From NCBI GenBank assembly GCA_018815325.1, contig JAHIYE010000026.1, positions 124,001-188,000 of the forward strand: a stretch of DNA of 64,000 nucleotides, given 5' to 3'. Shown here piece after piece: positions 32,197 to 40,836 of the stretch (within the stretch, counting starts at the first letter, position 1; the number at the start of each line of letters is the position of its first letter). Origin of the DNA: Gammaproteobacteria bacterium. Lineage in GTDB: Bacteria; Pseudomonadota; Gammaproteobacteria; Burkholderiales; Burkholderiaceae_C. Both the position numbers and the translations under genes were made by a program. The notes under the pieces were generated by a model. The model made no database searches and was not told the DNA's origin. It was given only the letters and a program-made list of their open reading frames with translations.

Positions 32197-34124
32197 TTAC
32201 CCTGAAAAATGTCACCCTGCGCCGCAGCGCCAAGGTGTTACTCGACGGTGCCGCGGTCACCATCAATCCCGGCGAAAAAGTCGGTCTGGTCGGTCGCAAC
32301 GGCGCTGGCAAGTCGACCTTGTTTGCCTTGCTGAACGGCACCTTGCATGAGGATGCCGGTGACGTATTTGTGCCGCCACAATGGCGCATGGCACAAGTGG
32401 CACAGGACATGCCGGAAACCTCCATGGGTGCAACCGACTTCGTGATCGAAGGCGACACCACACTGGTGGCCGCGCAGGCCGAGGTCACCGCGTCAGAAGC
32501 CACGGAGGATGGCGAGCGCATGGCCAACGCCTACATGGCACTGCATGATGCTGGTGCACATGATGCCCCGGCGCGGGCTCAAGCCCTGATTCTCGGACTG
32601 GGGTTTAAAACCACTGAACTCAACAACCCGGTCAACAGCTTCTCGGGCGGCTGGCGCATGCGCCTGCAACTGGCCCGCGCCCTGATGTGCCCATCAGAGT
32701 TGCTGCTGCTGGACGAGCCCACCAACCACCTGGACCTGGATGCGCTGGTCTGGCTGGAAGCCTGGCTCAAGCGCTACCAGGGCACCATGCTCGTCATCAG
32801 CCATGACCGCGAGTTTCTCGATGCCGTGACCAACGTCACGGTACACATTGAAAACGCCAAGCTCAATCGTTATGGTGGCAACTACAGCAAGTTCGAAGAC
32901 ATGCGCGCCGAACAGATGGAACTGCAGCAAGCCTCCTTTGCCAAGCAACAGGAAAAGATCGCCCACCTGCAGAAATTCATCGATCGCTTCAAGGCCAAGG
33001 CCAGCAAAGCCAAACAGGCACAAAGCCGGGTCAAGGCGCTCGACCGCATGGAGAAGATTGCGCCCTTGTTGGCCGAGGCTGACTTCAGCTTTGAGTTCAG
33101 GGAGCCAGCGAATCTGCCCAACCCCATGCTGTCGATGCAGAACGTGTACTTCGGCTATCCGCCCCCCGAAGATGCGCCGGCGGGCACACCACCTACCGTG
33201 ATCGTCCAGAACGTCAGCAAATCGGTACTGGCTGGTCAGCGTATCGGCATACTGGGTGCCAATGGCCAAGGCAAATCCACCGTGGTGAAAACCGTGGCCC
33301 GCGCGCTCGCGCCCGTCGAAGGCGAGATCACCGAAGGCAAAGGCCTCAACATCGGCTACTTTGCACAGCAGGAACTCGACGTTTTGCGTCCGGCCGACAC
33401 ACCGCTGGAACACATGCTCCGCTTGGTCAAAGAGGTCACCGCAGCAGGAAAAATCAGCGGCCAGAATACGCGTGAACAGGATTTGCGCAGTTTCCTGGGC
33501 ACCTTCAATTTCAGTGGGGACATGGTCAAGCAGTCCGTGGGCAGCATGAGCGGTGGCGAAAAAGCCCGGTTGGTGCTGTGCATGATTGTCTGGCAACGGC
33601 CCAATCTGCTGTTGCTGGACGAACCCACCAACCACCTGGACCTGGCCACGCGCGAAGCGCTCAGCATGGCTCTGAACGAGTTTGAAGGCACGGTGATGCT
33701 GGTCAGCCATGACCGCGCCTTGCTGCGGGCCGTGTGCGACGAATTCTGGCTTGTGTCGCACGGCGGTGTGGAGCCATTCGATGGTGACCTGGATGATTAC
33801 CAGCGGTATCTGCTCGATGAAGCCAAGCGGCAACGCGAAAGCCTCAAGGAAACCAACAGTACAGCCAACAAAAATCAGGGGAAAAAGCAGCAAAACTCGA
33901 CACAGAAGCCGCGTTCATTCAAGCGGGAAATCGAGCAGCTTGAAGCCCGCATGTCCACCTTGAACAATGAAGGCGCAGCGCTGGAAGCACGGCTCGCAGC
34001 CATGCCGCCTGCGGCAGAAATTGCGGAATTGGGAAAACGGCTTAAAGTCGTGAACAGCGAGCTCCAACAAATGGAAGAGCAGTGGCTTGAGCTGTCCAGC
34101 CAAGCAGAGTCTGCCAGCGTCTGA
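32193..34124 (+). CDS. ABC-F family ATPase, YheS-like
   Basis: Soluble twin-ATPase translation factor type, 643 aa, no membrane segments. First domain: Walker A GRNGAGKST (about 34-42), signature SFSGGWRMR, Walker B LLLLDEPTNHLD. Linker with charged helices rich in KAKASKAKQAQS. Second domain: GANGQGKST, SMSGGEKARL, LLLLDEPTNHLD. C-terminal coiled coil (about 560-640) after a Lys/Gln-rich linker. Closest by layout to YheS/Uup; acts on the ribosome by family knowledge. Ends the dapC-to-yheS unit, before a bidirectional terminator. Confidence 0.92.
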   Translation: MITLKNVTLRRSAKVLLDGAAVTINPGEKVGLVGRNGAGKSTLFALLNGTLHEDAGDVFVPPQWRMAQVAQDMPETSMGATDFVIEGDTTLVAAQAEVTASEATEDGERMANAYMALHDAGAHDAPARAQALILGLGFKTTELNNPVNSFSGGWRMRLQLARALMCPSELLLLDEPTNHLDLDALVWLEAWLKRYQGTMLVISHDREFLDAVTNVTVHIENAKLNRYGGNYSKFEDMRAEQMELQQASFAKQQEKIAHLQKFIDRFKAKASKAKQAQSRVKALDRMEKIAPLLAEADFSFEFREPANLPNPMLSMQNVYFGYPPPEDAPAGTPPTVIVQNVSKSVLAGQRIGILGANGQGKSTVVKTVARALAPVEGEITEGKGLNIGYFAQQELDVLRPADTPLEHMLRLVKEVTAAGKISGQNTREQDLRSFLGTFNFSGDMVKQSVGSMSGGEKARLVLCMIVWQRPNLLLLDEPTNHLDLATREALSMALNEFEGTVMLVSHDRALLRAVCDEFWLVSHGGVEPFDGDLDDYQRYLLDEAKRQRESLKETNSTANKNQGKKQQNSTQKPRSFKREIEQLEARMSTLNNEGAALEARLAAMPPAAEIAELGKRLKVVNSELQQMEEQWLELSSQAESASV

Positions 34125-34162
34125 GACTACAGGGCATGCCTGTTTAAATCTCAAGTGAAAAG

Positions 34163-34195
34163 AAAAAGGTCATGGTGAAATTCACCATGACCTTT
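34163..34195. terminator. Bidirectional terminator between the ABC-F gene and tRNA-Lys
   Basis: AAAGGTCATGGTGAA (34165-34179) pairs with TTCACCATGACCTTT (34181-34195): about 13 bp with a 5-base loop. On the minus strand it is followed by TTTTTCTTTT, so it is strong for the tRNA transcript. On the plus strand the tail is TTTATT, weaker but likely to end the ABC-F transcript. Confidence 0.88.
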
Positions 34196-34213
34196 ATTCA
34201 TCATCAGAGCAAG

Positions 34214-34289
34214 TGGTGGGTCCTGACAGATTCGAACTGTCGACCTACGGATTAAGAGTCCGCTGCTCTACCAACTGAGCTAAGAACCC
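34214..34289 (-). tRNA. tRNA-Lys (anticodon CUU)
   Basis: 76 bases with encoded CCA. Acceptor GGGTTCT/AGGACCC with one G-T pair, D arm GCTCAGTTGGTAGAGC, anticodon loop CTCTTAA (C34 U35 U36, A37), and T arm GACAG-TTCGAAT-CTGTC. Reads AAG. It lies 12 bases past the T run of the terminator that follows tRNA-Lys(UUU); no good promoter of its own is visible. Confidence 0.97.
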
Positions 34290-34301
34290 ACTTTATTCTT
34301 T

Positions 34302-34334
34302 AAAAAAAAAGCCACGTGTATTTAAACACATGGC
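34302..34334 (-). terminator. Strong terminator between the two tRNA-Lys genes
   Basis: Minus-strand GCCATGTGT, loop TTAAAT, ACACGTGGC: nine consecutive pairs counting one U-G, followed by T9. Textbook intrinsic terminator, placed after tRNA-Lys(UUU) and before tRNA-Lys(CUU). Confidence 0.9.
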
Positions 34335-34346
34335 ACTCTTAAAAAT

Positions 34347-34422
34347 TGGTGGGACCTGCGGGGGTCGAACCCACGACAAACGGATTAAAAGTCCGCTGCT
34401 CTACCAACTGAGCTAAGGTCCC
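34347..34422 (-). tRNA. tRNA-Lys (anticodon UUU)
   Basis: 76 bases with encoded CCA. Acceptor GGGACCT/AGGTCCC (seven perfect pairs), D arm identical to the neighbouring tRNA-Lys, anticodon loop CTTTTAA (U34 U35 U36, A37), and T arm GTGGG-TTCGACC-CCCGC. Reads AAA and AAG. Its 5' end is 46 bases after the tcdA stop codon. Confidence 0.97.
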
Positions 34423-34467
34423 TTGGGGATTTCTCAAAACGATTTTCATCGTCCTGTGAAGCCTCAA

Positions 34468-34473
34468 ATTATA
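34468..34473 (-). promoter_or_regulatory. TATAAT box for the tRNA-Lys genes
   Basis: A perfect TATAAT on the minus strand that overlaps the TAA stop of tcdA, about 45 bases before the tRNA-Lys(UUU) 5' end. The -35 region (TCAAGG or GTCAAG at 17-18 bases) is weak. So the tRNAs may have their own start in addition to readthrough from tcdA. Confidence 0.5.
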
Positions 34474-35245
34474 GCGTATTTTTTTGACTCCCTTGACGCT
34501 TCGCCTGAGAAATTTGCTCAACCACCCAACCCGCGGCACACAAGCCGAAAGTGGCCGTGACACTCACGACAGATCCGTAGCCATGGCAATTCAGTGAGCC
34601 ATCGCCCTCCACCCTACAAGAGGCATCAGGTGGACTCACAGCTTCACGGCTGTACACACAGTGCACGCCCATTCGCTTGCCCTCTCGCGGTGCACCATGC
34701 TCCTTGCGCAAACGGTATCGCAACTGGGCTAGCAAAGGATCATGCGTGACGCAAACCAGGTCATCGATATCGACCTTGTGCGCATGGCGCTTGCCACCTG
34801 CTGCCCCCACCGAGATGAACAGGGAGCGGGTATTGCGTGCCCAGGCCGCCATGGCCGTCTTGGCTTTGACCTGGTCGCAGGCGTCTACAACGGCATCCAC
34901 CCCCATAGGCAACACCTGGGGCCAGTTCTCGGGGGTGACAAACTCTTCCACGCATTGAACAGCACAGTTTGGATTGATCTGAGCAATGCGCTCGCGCATC
35001 GCCTGTACCTTGGCCTGCCCCAAGGTGGTTTCCAACGCGTGAACCTGACGGTTGATATTGGATTCCGCTACGTGATCAAGGTCGATCAAGGTCAGCTTCC
35101 CCACACCGCTGCGCGCAAGGGCTTCTGCCGCCCAGGAACCAACGCCACCAAGCCCGACAATGGCAACATGGGCCGTCTTGATAAGTTGCGCACCGGATAC
35201 GCCATAGAGGCGATCCAGTCCGCCAAACCGTCGGTCAGCATCCAT
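34469..35245 (-). CDS. tcdA: tRNA threonylcarbamoyladenosine dehydratase TcdA (CsdL)
   Basis: E1-like ATP-dependent enzyme that cyclises t6A37 to ct6A in tRNAs reading ANN codons, 258 aa. Visible: Rossmann loop VAIVGLGGVGSWAAEALARSG (about 30-50), LIDLDHVAESNINRQ with adenylating Asp/Asn/Arg, and VDACDQVKAKTAM. The start MDADRRFGGLDRLYG at 35245 matches the family; the frame is open further up into the transporter gene but with no support. It lies 26 bases after the YeeE gene and directly ahead of tRNA-Lys genes, whose A37 is a predicted substrate. Confidence 0.95.
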   Translation of the reverse strand: MDADRRFGGLDRLYGVSGAQLIKTAHVAIVGLGGVGSWAAEALARSGVGKLTLIDLDHVAESNINRQVHALETTLGQAKVQAMRERIAQINPNCAVQCVEEFVTPENWPQVLPMGVDAVVDACDQVKAKTAMAAWARNTRSLFISVGAAGGKRHAHKVDIDDLVCVTHDPLLAQLRYRLRKEHGAPREGKRMGVHCVYSREAVSPPDASCRVEGDGSLNCHGYGSVVSVTATFGLCAAGWVVEQISQAKRQGSQKNTL

Positions 35246-35271
35246 TCGAAAGTCGATTCGTCGAGGGCAAG

Positions 35272-36387
35272 CTAGCCCATGCGGTCGAGCCGCCACATCT
35301 GGTATTTGAATGCGGCAACTGCACCAGCCAGAATGGCGGCAACCGCAACAAAGCTCGTTGCACTGAGGGTCGATATGCCACTGAGCCCCTGACCAATGGT
35401 GCATCCCATGGCGGTAACGCCACCGACCCCCATCAGCACAGCGCCAACCAGATGGTTGGCCACATCCTCGGTGCCACCGAAACCCTCCCAGCGGAAAGTG
35501 CGCATGGCCAAAGCATGCAGTGCAGAGCCGACGATCACCCCCACCACGGACACGATGCCCACTGTCAACACCTTGCTTTTATCGCTGAAGAACATGAGCC
35601 AGTCGAGGGTATAGGCAATCGGGGCGACAAAACTCATGGCTTCAGAGCGCCCGGAATTAGTTGCCACAAAAGTCTCTTGCAAGGTATCAGGATGCTCAGC
35701 CACAAAGCCCAGGTGCCCTGTGACCCACCACATGGCGGCAATCACGGCACCAACACCCAAGCCAGCCAGCAGATTGTCTGCCCTTCGGAATTCAGCCCCC
35801 ATCAAGGCCCAGACGATCAGCCCGGCTCCCAAACCCAGACCAAGCAGCAGGCCTGCCAGGGCAGGTTGTATACCCAATGCCATGCTGACCCATTGGGAAA
35901 GCGATGCGGTCGTGGCGAAATCAATCGTGACGCGGTCCACCGTCTCGACACGCAGCACCGCCGTGATGCCTTTGAGGGTGGCAAAGGCAGATACCCCCAT
36001 GACCACCATGACCACCAGAGATTTCAGACTTCCACCACCTATCCGGACCAGGGTCTTGCTGCCACATCCCGATGCCAGCACCATGCCAAAACCGAACATC
36101 GCGCCACCCACCAAGGCGGATAACCATATCCAGCGGTTGCTGGCATGGATGGTTTTGGTGGGGTCGATCAGGCCGGTATAGGCCAGAACACCAAAACCGA
36201 TCATGGCCACACCAATGGCCATGCCCCATTGCCGCATACGCGTCCAGTCACTCATGTTGACAATGTCGCTGACGGCGCCCATGGTGCAAAAATGGGTCCG
36301 CTGCACGATGGCACCGAACACCAGAGCCAGGCAAAAAGACACCCATAAAACCTGGGTACTCAGCAGTGAGATATCAGAAACTTGCAT
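35272..36387 (-). CDS. YeeE/YedE family sulfur-compound transporter
   Basis: Polytopic inner-membrane protein, 371 aa, about nine or ten hydrophobic segments. It has two YeeE/YedE-type repeats, each with the conserved cysteine loop: GMVLASGCGSKTLVRIGGGS in the first and GVTAMGCTIGQGLSGIST in the second, plus RTHFCTMGA near the N-terminus. Family members move thiosulfate or related sulfur species. The start at 36387 is taken as the first ATG; a GTG at 36411 is possible. Neighbours are cpoB upstream and tcdA downstream. Confidence 0.88.
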   Translation of the reverse strand: MQVSDISLLSTQVLWVSFCLALVFGAIVQRTHFCTMGAVSDIVNMSDWTRMRQWGMAIGVAMIGFGVLAYTGLIDPTKTIHASNRWIWLSALVGGAMFGFGMVLASGCGSKTLVRIGGGSLKSLVVMVVMGVSAFATLKGITAVLRVETVDRVTIDFATTASLSQWVSMALGIQPALAGLLLGLGLGAGLIVWALMGAEFRRADNLLAGLGVGAVIAAMWWVTGHLGFVAEHPDTLQETFVATNSGRSEAMSFVAPIAYTLDWLMFFSDKSKVLTVGIVSVVGVIVGSALHALAMRTFRWEGFGGTEDVANHLVGAVLMGVGGVTAMGCTIGQGLSGISTLSATSFVAVAAILAGAVAAFKYQMWRLDRMG

Positions 36388-36433
36388 GGCCCCGATTCTA
36401 AGGGAGTTCACCGGGGCGCCTGCTGCCCTGCCC

Positions 36434-37210
36434 TTATTTCATGCGGGCCAGACGGTCTTTCGCAGGGCCTGCTGCTTCTGACTGAGGGTAGGCTTTGATC
36501 AGTTCTTCCAGGGTCTTGCGTGCACCTTTGAGATCCTTGAGTTCGATCTGGCAGTTGGCAATCGACAGGACAGCTTCCGGCGCACGGAAATGATCGGGAG
36601 CCTGCAGCAGCAAGGCCCGGAAATTGGTGATGGCGTCCTTGTAATTGCCAGTCGCATACTGGGCGTTGCCAAGCCAGAACAATGCAGATGGCAGATAGCC
36701 GCTTTTCGGGTAACGCTTGACGAACTCAGCAAAGACATTTTGTGCTGCAGCAAACTCACTGCGCCGGAATACCGCCAATGCGGCTTCAAAGTCGCGAATC
36801 TCAGCCGGTTCGGCTGTGAACTCCTTGCCTTCGAGCGTGACCTTGGTTGGTTCGAACTTGCGCAAACGATCTTCAAGGCTCTGGGCCGTATCTTTCTGTA
36901 TGCGCTGCACCTCGGCTACGTCGCGCGCAAGCTGCTCATTCTGGCCACGGATTTTTGCCATCTCCGTACGCAAACCCTCTATCAGGTTTTGCAGATCAAG
37001 CAGGCTGCGGCGCAGCGATGCATTTTCCTCCTCTGACTGGCGCGCCACATTGACCAAGCGCTGCTCAGTCTCAAGGCGGCCAGCCTCAACCCGCTGGCGC
37101 AGGTCCAGAATGGCTTTGCGTGCCTCATCGTCCTCGAAGAGTGCCGCATGCGAGGCCACAGCCCAGACGCATGCACCGACAGTTAGAACGATCTGCTTGT
37201 AAATTTTCAC
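36434..37210 (-). CDS. cpoB: Cell division coordinator CpoB (YbgF), Tol-Pal associated
   Basis: Periplasmic protein of 258 aa. Signal peptide about 1-22 (ASHA). N-terminal coiled coil (about 28-115) that trimerises, then TPR repeats (about 135-255) with ALFWLGNAQYATGNYKDAI. Links peptidoglycan synthesis with Tol-driven outer-membrane constriction by family knowledge. The start is GTG (MKIYKQIV) with GAGG nine bases upstream. It follows pal, as usual. Confidence 0.95.
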   Translation of the reverse strand: MKIYKQIVLTVGACVWAVASHAALFEDDEARKAILDLRQRVEAGRLETEQRLVNVARQSEEENASLRRSLLDLQNLIEGLRTEMAKIRGQNEQLARDVAEVQRIQKDTAQSLEDRLRKFEPTKVTLEGKEFTAEPAEIRDFEAALAVFRRSEFAAAQNVFAEFVKRYPKSGYLPSALFWLGNAQYATGNYKDAITNFRALLLQAPDHFRAPEAVLSIANCQIELKDLKGARKTLEELIKAYPQSEAAGPAKDRLARMK

Positions 37211-37230
37211 GTCAACTAGCCTCGATTGTG

Positions 37231-37779
37231 TCAGCGATAAGTAATCTCAGCCCGGCGATTCTTGGCCATGGAGGCCTCGTCATCCCCTTGGGCAACCGGT
37301 TTTTCCTTGCCATAGCTCACGGCCTCGACCTGGGCCACGCTGACGCCCAGCAAGCCAAGCGCACGCTGTACGGCTTCGGCGCGCTTCTGTCCCAGCGCCA
37401 GGTTGTATTCACGGCCACCGCGTTCGTCCGTATGCCCTTCAACGGCCACTTTGCGGCTCTTGTCAGCCTTGATGTAGCTGGCCTGGTTCTCAATGATCGT
37501 CCGGTATTCGGGCTTGATGACAAAGCTGTCGTAGTCAAAATAAATGGTCCGTGCTGTTGCCGACATCAAGGCGTCGTGTTCCGCTTTGCCCAGGTCATTC
37601 GAAGCCAGTCCGCTTTTACCAACCATGCTGCTGTCAACCTTGGAAACACCACTTTCCCCCATGCCAGCATTGACTGCTGAGCCCGTACGGTCCTCCACCG
37701 GGACGTTGTCCAGCTTTACCGACGACGCACAACCGGCCATCAGCGCAGCAAACGCCATACTCAAAAGAACACGCTTCAT
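37231..37779 (-). CDS. pal: Peptidoglycan-associated lipoprotein Pal
   Basis: Outer-membrane lipoprotein of 182 aa. Lipobox LMAGC with C17; the OmpA-like peptidoglycan-binding domain (about 75-182) has DYDSFVIKPEYRTIIE and VEGHTDERGGREYNLALGQK. AGGAG lies upstream of the ATG at 37779. Lies between tolB and cpoB. Confidence 0.97.
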   Translation of the reverse strand: MKRVLLSMAFAALMAGCASSVKLDNVPVEDRTGSAVNAGMGESGVSKVDSSMVGKSGLASNDLGKAEHDALMSATARTIYFDYDSFVIKPEYRTIIENQASYIKADKSRKVAVEGHTDERGGREYNLALGQKRAEAVQRALGLLGVSVAQVEAVSYGKEKPVAQGDDEASMAKNRRAEITYR

Positions 37780-37796
37780 GATCTGGAAAACTCCTG

Positions 37797-39089
37797 TTAA
37801 TTGATCTGTTTCTGGAACGGGCCCCAATCAGGTTCCCGAATATCTCCGCTCTGACCTGCCAGGCGGGCTTTCAATTTGCCATCGAGCGTGGTGGTCATCA
37901 GGGCTTCTCGGCCGTTTTGCTGGGTCGCATAGACGATCAACCGGCTGTTGGGGGCAAAGCTGGGACGCTCATCCGCAGTGGTCTCGGTTATCGCCGTGAT
38001 GCTACCACTGGCAAGCTCCATCACATGCAGTTTGAAGGCGCCATTGACTCTCGAGATATACGCCATCCAGCGACCATCGGGACTGATGGTCGGAGAGATG
38101 TTGTAGGAGCCGGTGAAAGTGATCCTTTCAATGTTCCCGCCAGTGGCGCCCATACGGTAGATTTGGGGTGCACCACCGCGGTCACTGACAAAGTAAATGC
38201 TCTTGCCATCGGGGGAATATGCAGGCTCGGTGTCGATGCTGGCAGACTGGGCTAGTCTGCGCGGCTCCCCACCGTTGGCATCAATTGTATAAAGCTGGGA
38301 GCCACCGTCACGGCTCAGCGTCACTGCCAGGGTAGCCCCATCCGGCGACCAGGCTGGCGCACTGTTTGACCCCCGGTAGTTTGCAATCAACCGCCTCTTG
38401 CCAGTGGCCACATCATGGGCATACACCACAGGCTTGCGGGATTCGAATGACACATACGCCAACTGGGTGCCATTGGGGGACCACGCAGGAGAAATAATGG
38501 GCTCCGGACTGGTCAGCGCGGTTTGTGCGTTCTCGCCATCGGCATCCGCAACCCACAGGTTGTACCGAGTGCCGGCTTTGGTGACATAGGCGATACGCGT
38601 CGAAAATACGCCCTTGTCTCCGGTCAGGCGCTCATAGATGAAATCCGCAATGCGGTGAGCTGCAAGACGCAAATCTCCCTGAATCACGGCATAACTCTGA
38701 CCTCCGAGATCCTGCCCACGCACCACGTCCCAAAGGCGAAAACGCACGTCATAGCGCCCATCAACCAGACGGGTCACGCTACCGGTCACCAGGGAGTCCG
38801 CCCCCTTTAGCCGCCAAATTGACAAATCCGGCCGCGTCACCTCGTCAAAAATGCTGCCCGTTGTATCCACGCCGCGAAATTGACCACTGCGCTCAAGGTC
38901 AGCCTGCACGATCGCGCTGACTTTTTGTGAGGCCAGGTCTTCACCCCGAAAACCCGTGATGGCGATCGGCAACTGGGTCAAACCCACGCCTGAAACCTCA
39001 ACACGAAACTGGGCCGCAGCCGGCAGGACCAAGCCGCAGAGCAAAAGATAGAAGAAGAATTTTGTGATGGTATTTCTCATCATGAACAT
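37797..39089 (-). CDS. tolB: Tol-Pal system beta-propeller protein TolB
   Basis: Periplasmic partner of Pal and TolA, 430 aa. Signal peptide to about residue 26 (LPAAAQ). N-terminal TolB domain (27-160), then a six-bladed propeller with repeats such as SPAWSPNGTQLAYVS, APAWSPDGATLAVT and EPAYSPDGKSIYFVSD. The first ATG (39089) is used; ATGs at 39083 and 39080 are alternatives and no clear ribosome-binding site is seen. The gene begins 16 bases after a glycosyltransferase gene rather than after tolA. Confidence 0.96.
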   Translation of the reverse strand: MFMMRNTITKFFFYLLLCGLVLPAAAQFRVEVSGVGLTQLPIAITGFRGEDLASQKVSAIVQADLERSGQFRGVDTTGSIFDEVTRPDLSIWRLKGADSLVTGSVTRLVDGRYDVRFRLWDVVRGQDLGGQSYAVIQGDLRLAAHRIADFIYERLTGDKGVFSTRIAYVTKAGTRYNLWVADADGENAQTALTSPEPIISPAWSPNGTQLAYVSFESRKPVVYAHDVATGKRRLIANYRGSNSAPAWSPDGATLAVTLSRDGGSQLYTIDANGGEPRRLAQSASIDTEPAYSPDGKSIYFVSDRGGAPQIYRMGATGGNIERITFTGSYNISPTISPDGRWMAYISRVNGAFKLHVMELASGSITAITETTADERPSFAPNSRLIVYATQQNGREALMTTTLDGKLKARLAGQSGDIREPDWGPFQKQIN

Positions 39090-39105
39090 GGCATTTTGAA
39101 TTATT

Positions 39106-39948
39106 TCAGTTAAGTCGCGTCACTGTCACGTCACGGGCCAAACGCGCATCATCAATGCCCACCGTCGCACGGACAAGTCCAGTATGCATACGCTCGAAAA
39201 CCCGTTGACGATTCGCAGATTCACTGCTGCGACTATTTTCCTTATGCCATAAATGATAAACCTCTGTTGCGCAAAATCCGTTTTTACGCAGCACGCCAGA
39301 GTTGTGTAGACGCAGCACCAGATCGGCATCTTCATGGCCCCAGCCCTGAAAAGACTCATCGAAACCGTTCACTCGCAAAAAGTCCTCTCGCCAAACACCA
39401 AAGTTGCAACTTCTGATTTTCTTCCAGCGGAACTTCTTTTCCTTGCGAAACAGCGCTTTCGGCCACGGCAACAAATGAATCAGTTTGTTCACATCCCCCG
39501 CCAATCGCCAGCGAATCCAGTCAAAAAAGCTTGCACTTTGGAGGTTCACAGCATTCGAGATGATTTTTTGCGTCAATGCATCACTCAACAGGACGCGGCT
39601 GCCATTGACAAAGAAGCCAGGCTCCAGAAGCCGTGCATGAGCTTTGACAAATCCGGGATTGGGAATGCAGTCCCCATCCATAAATACAAGATATTCCGCC
39701 GTACTGGCGGCGGCAGCCAGATTGCGAGCACGCGAGGCAGTAAAACCGGTGTCCGGGTGCCAAACATGCCTAAGCTGGCAAGCAAACTCAGGCAGCACAT
39801 CGACCAGCGCCTTGACGATATCCTGTGATGAACCGTCATCCGCGATGATCACCTCGTGCGAGCTGTCACACTGTACAGCCAGCCCTTTCAGAACCTGGAG
39901 CAAGGCATCAGGTCGGTTGTAAGTCAAAACGATAAAAGCCGTTTTCAC
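39106..39948 (-). CDS. Glycosyltransferase family 2, with GT7-like C-terminal segment
   Basis: 280 aa GT-A glycosyltransferase. AFIVLTYNRPDALLQVL at the start, DDGSS nucleotide-binding loop, DXD-type MDGDC (about 92-96), and WGHEDADLVLRLHNSG typical of the C-terminal galactosyltransferase segment. GTG start overlapping the stop of the WaaE-like gene. Probably adds a sugar to LPS core or another surface glycan; donor and acceptor unknown. Confidence 0.88.
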   Translation of the reverse strand: MKTAFIVLTYNRPDALLQVLKGLAVQCDSSHEVIIADDGSSQDIVKALVDVLPEFACQLRHVWHPDTGFTASRARNLAAAASTAEYLVFMDGDCIPNPGFVKAHARLLEPGFFVNGSRVLLSDALTQKIISNAVNLQSASFFDWIRWRLAGDVNKLIHLLPWPKALFRKEKKFRWKKIRSCNFGVWREDFLRVNGFDESFQGWGHEDADLVLRLHNSGVLRKNGFCATEVYHLWHKENSRSSESANRQRVFERMHTGLVRATVGIDDARLARDVTVTRLN

Positions 39949-40721
39949 TTTTTTGAGGGCCCGTCTGGCGAGTCTGGAGTCCGTGTCATCAGCCAGCGCT
40001 TGGCATAGCGGTAATAGGTTCCTTCTGCATTGGAAATGGCCAAGGCAAGCCCGAGCTGCCCATCCAGAAATCCACGCCTAAGCACGTAAGTACGAAAGAA
40101 CGCCCAGGCACCGTGACCAATGGCACGCCATAGACTGGAGGTTTTGCCATTCCTGCTCATGGCCAATGCCCCAGCCGACGAATACCGGTTGAGCTTGTCA
40201 AGAACCGACTCGAAATCCGGAAAGCTTAAGTGTATGAGGGGGGCACGAAGCCTGGAGACTGGACCAGTGAACAAGATCCGTTCATGCACCAAGTCATTAG
40301 AAAATTCAGCACACCCCCGGCGGAACAATCGAATGACATAGTCAGGCGACCACCCTGAGTGATGCATGAATTGTCCGCAGTAGCTGGACAACCGGGGAAT
40401 CGAGTACACGTTGCTAGCAACTCCTGCCATCGTGACCGCTTCAATTTCCGCACGGAGTTCAGGTGTTACCCGCTCATCGGCATCGATCGATAAAATCCAC
40501 TCCCCTTGGGCCAATGCCAGCGCCTTGTTTTTCTGAATGCCAAAGCCGGGCCAGTCCGCCGATTGGGTAACCTTCGCCCCCAATTTCCTGGCAATTTCCG
40601 CCGTGCCATCGCTACTGTCGCTGTCCAGCACAACGATCTCATCAGCAAAGCCAAGACTCAATAGGCAATCTGAGATGTTGGCACTCTCATTACGGGTGAT
40701 GACAATCGCGGAAAGCTGCAT
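39945..40721 (-). CDS. Glycosyltransferase family 2, WaaE/KdtX-like (LPS core)
   Basis: 258 aa. Opens LSAIVITRNESANISDCLLSL, with VVLDSDSSDGTAEIA and SIDADERVTPEL, the hallmark of WaaE/KdtX LPS inner-core beta-1,4-glucosyltransferases. The C-terminal region (HLSFPDFESVLDKLNRYS, then FFRTYVLRRGFLDGQLG) also fits that group. First gene of the minus-strand unit leading into tolB-pal; divergent from msbA across 115 bases. Confidence 0.88.
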   Translation of the reverse strand: MQLSAIVITRNESANISDCLLSLGFADEIVVLDSDSSDGTAEIARKLGAKVTQSADWPGFGIQKNKALALAQGEWILSIDADERVTPELRAEIEAVTMAGVASNVYSIPRLSSYCGQFMHHSGWSPDYVIRLFRRGCAEFSNDLVHERILFTGPVSRLRAPLIHLSFPDFESVLDKLNRYSSAGALAMSRNGKTSSLWRAIGHGAWAFFRTYVLRRGFLDGQLGLALAISNAEGTYYRYAKRWLMTRTPDSPDGPSKK

Positions 40722-40836
40722 GGGATGCGCACTAGTGTATCAAGTTGACGCGATAATACTGAACATGCCCAATGGATCATTGCGGGTTAGCTGATCACCA
40801 TAGACGACTCTTCGCAAGCTTAGGACCCCTTCCTCA

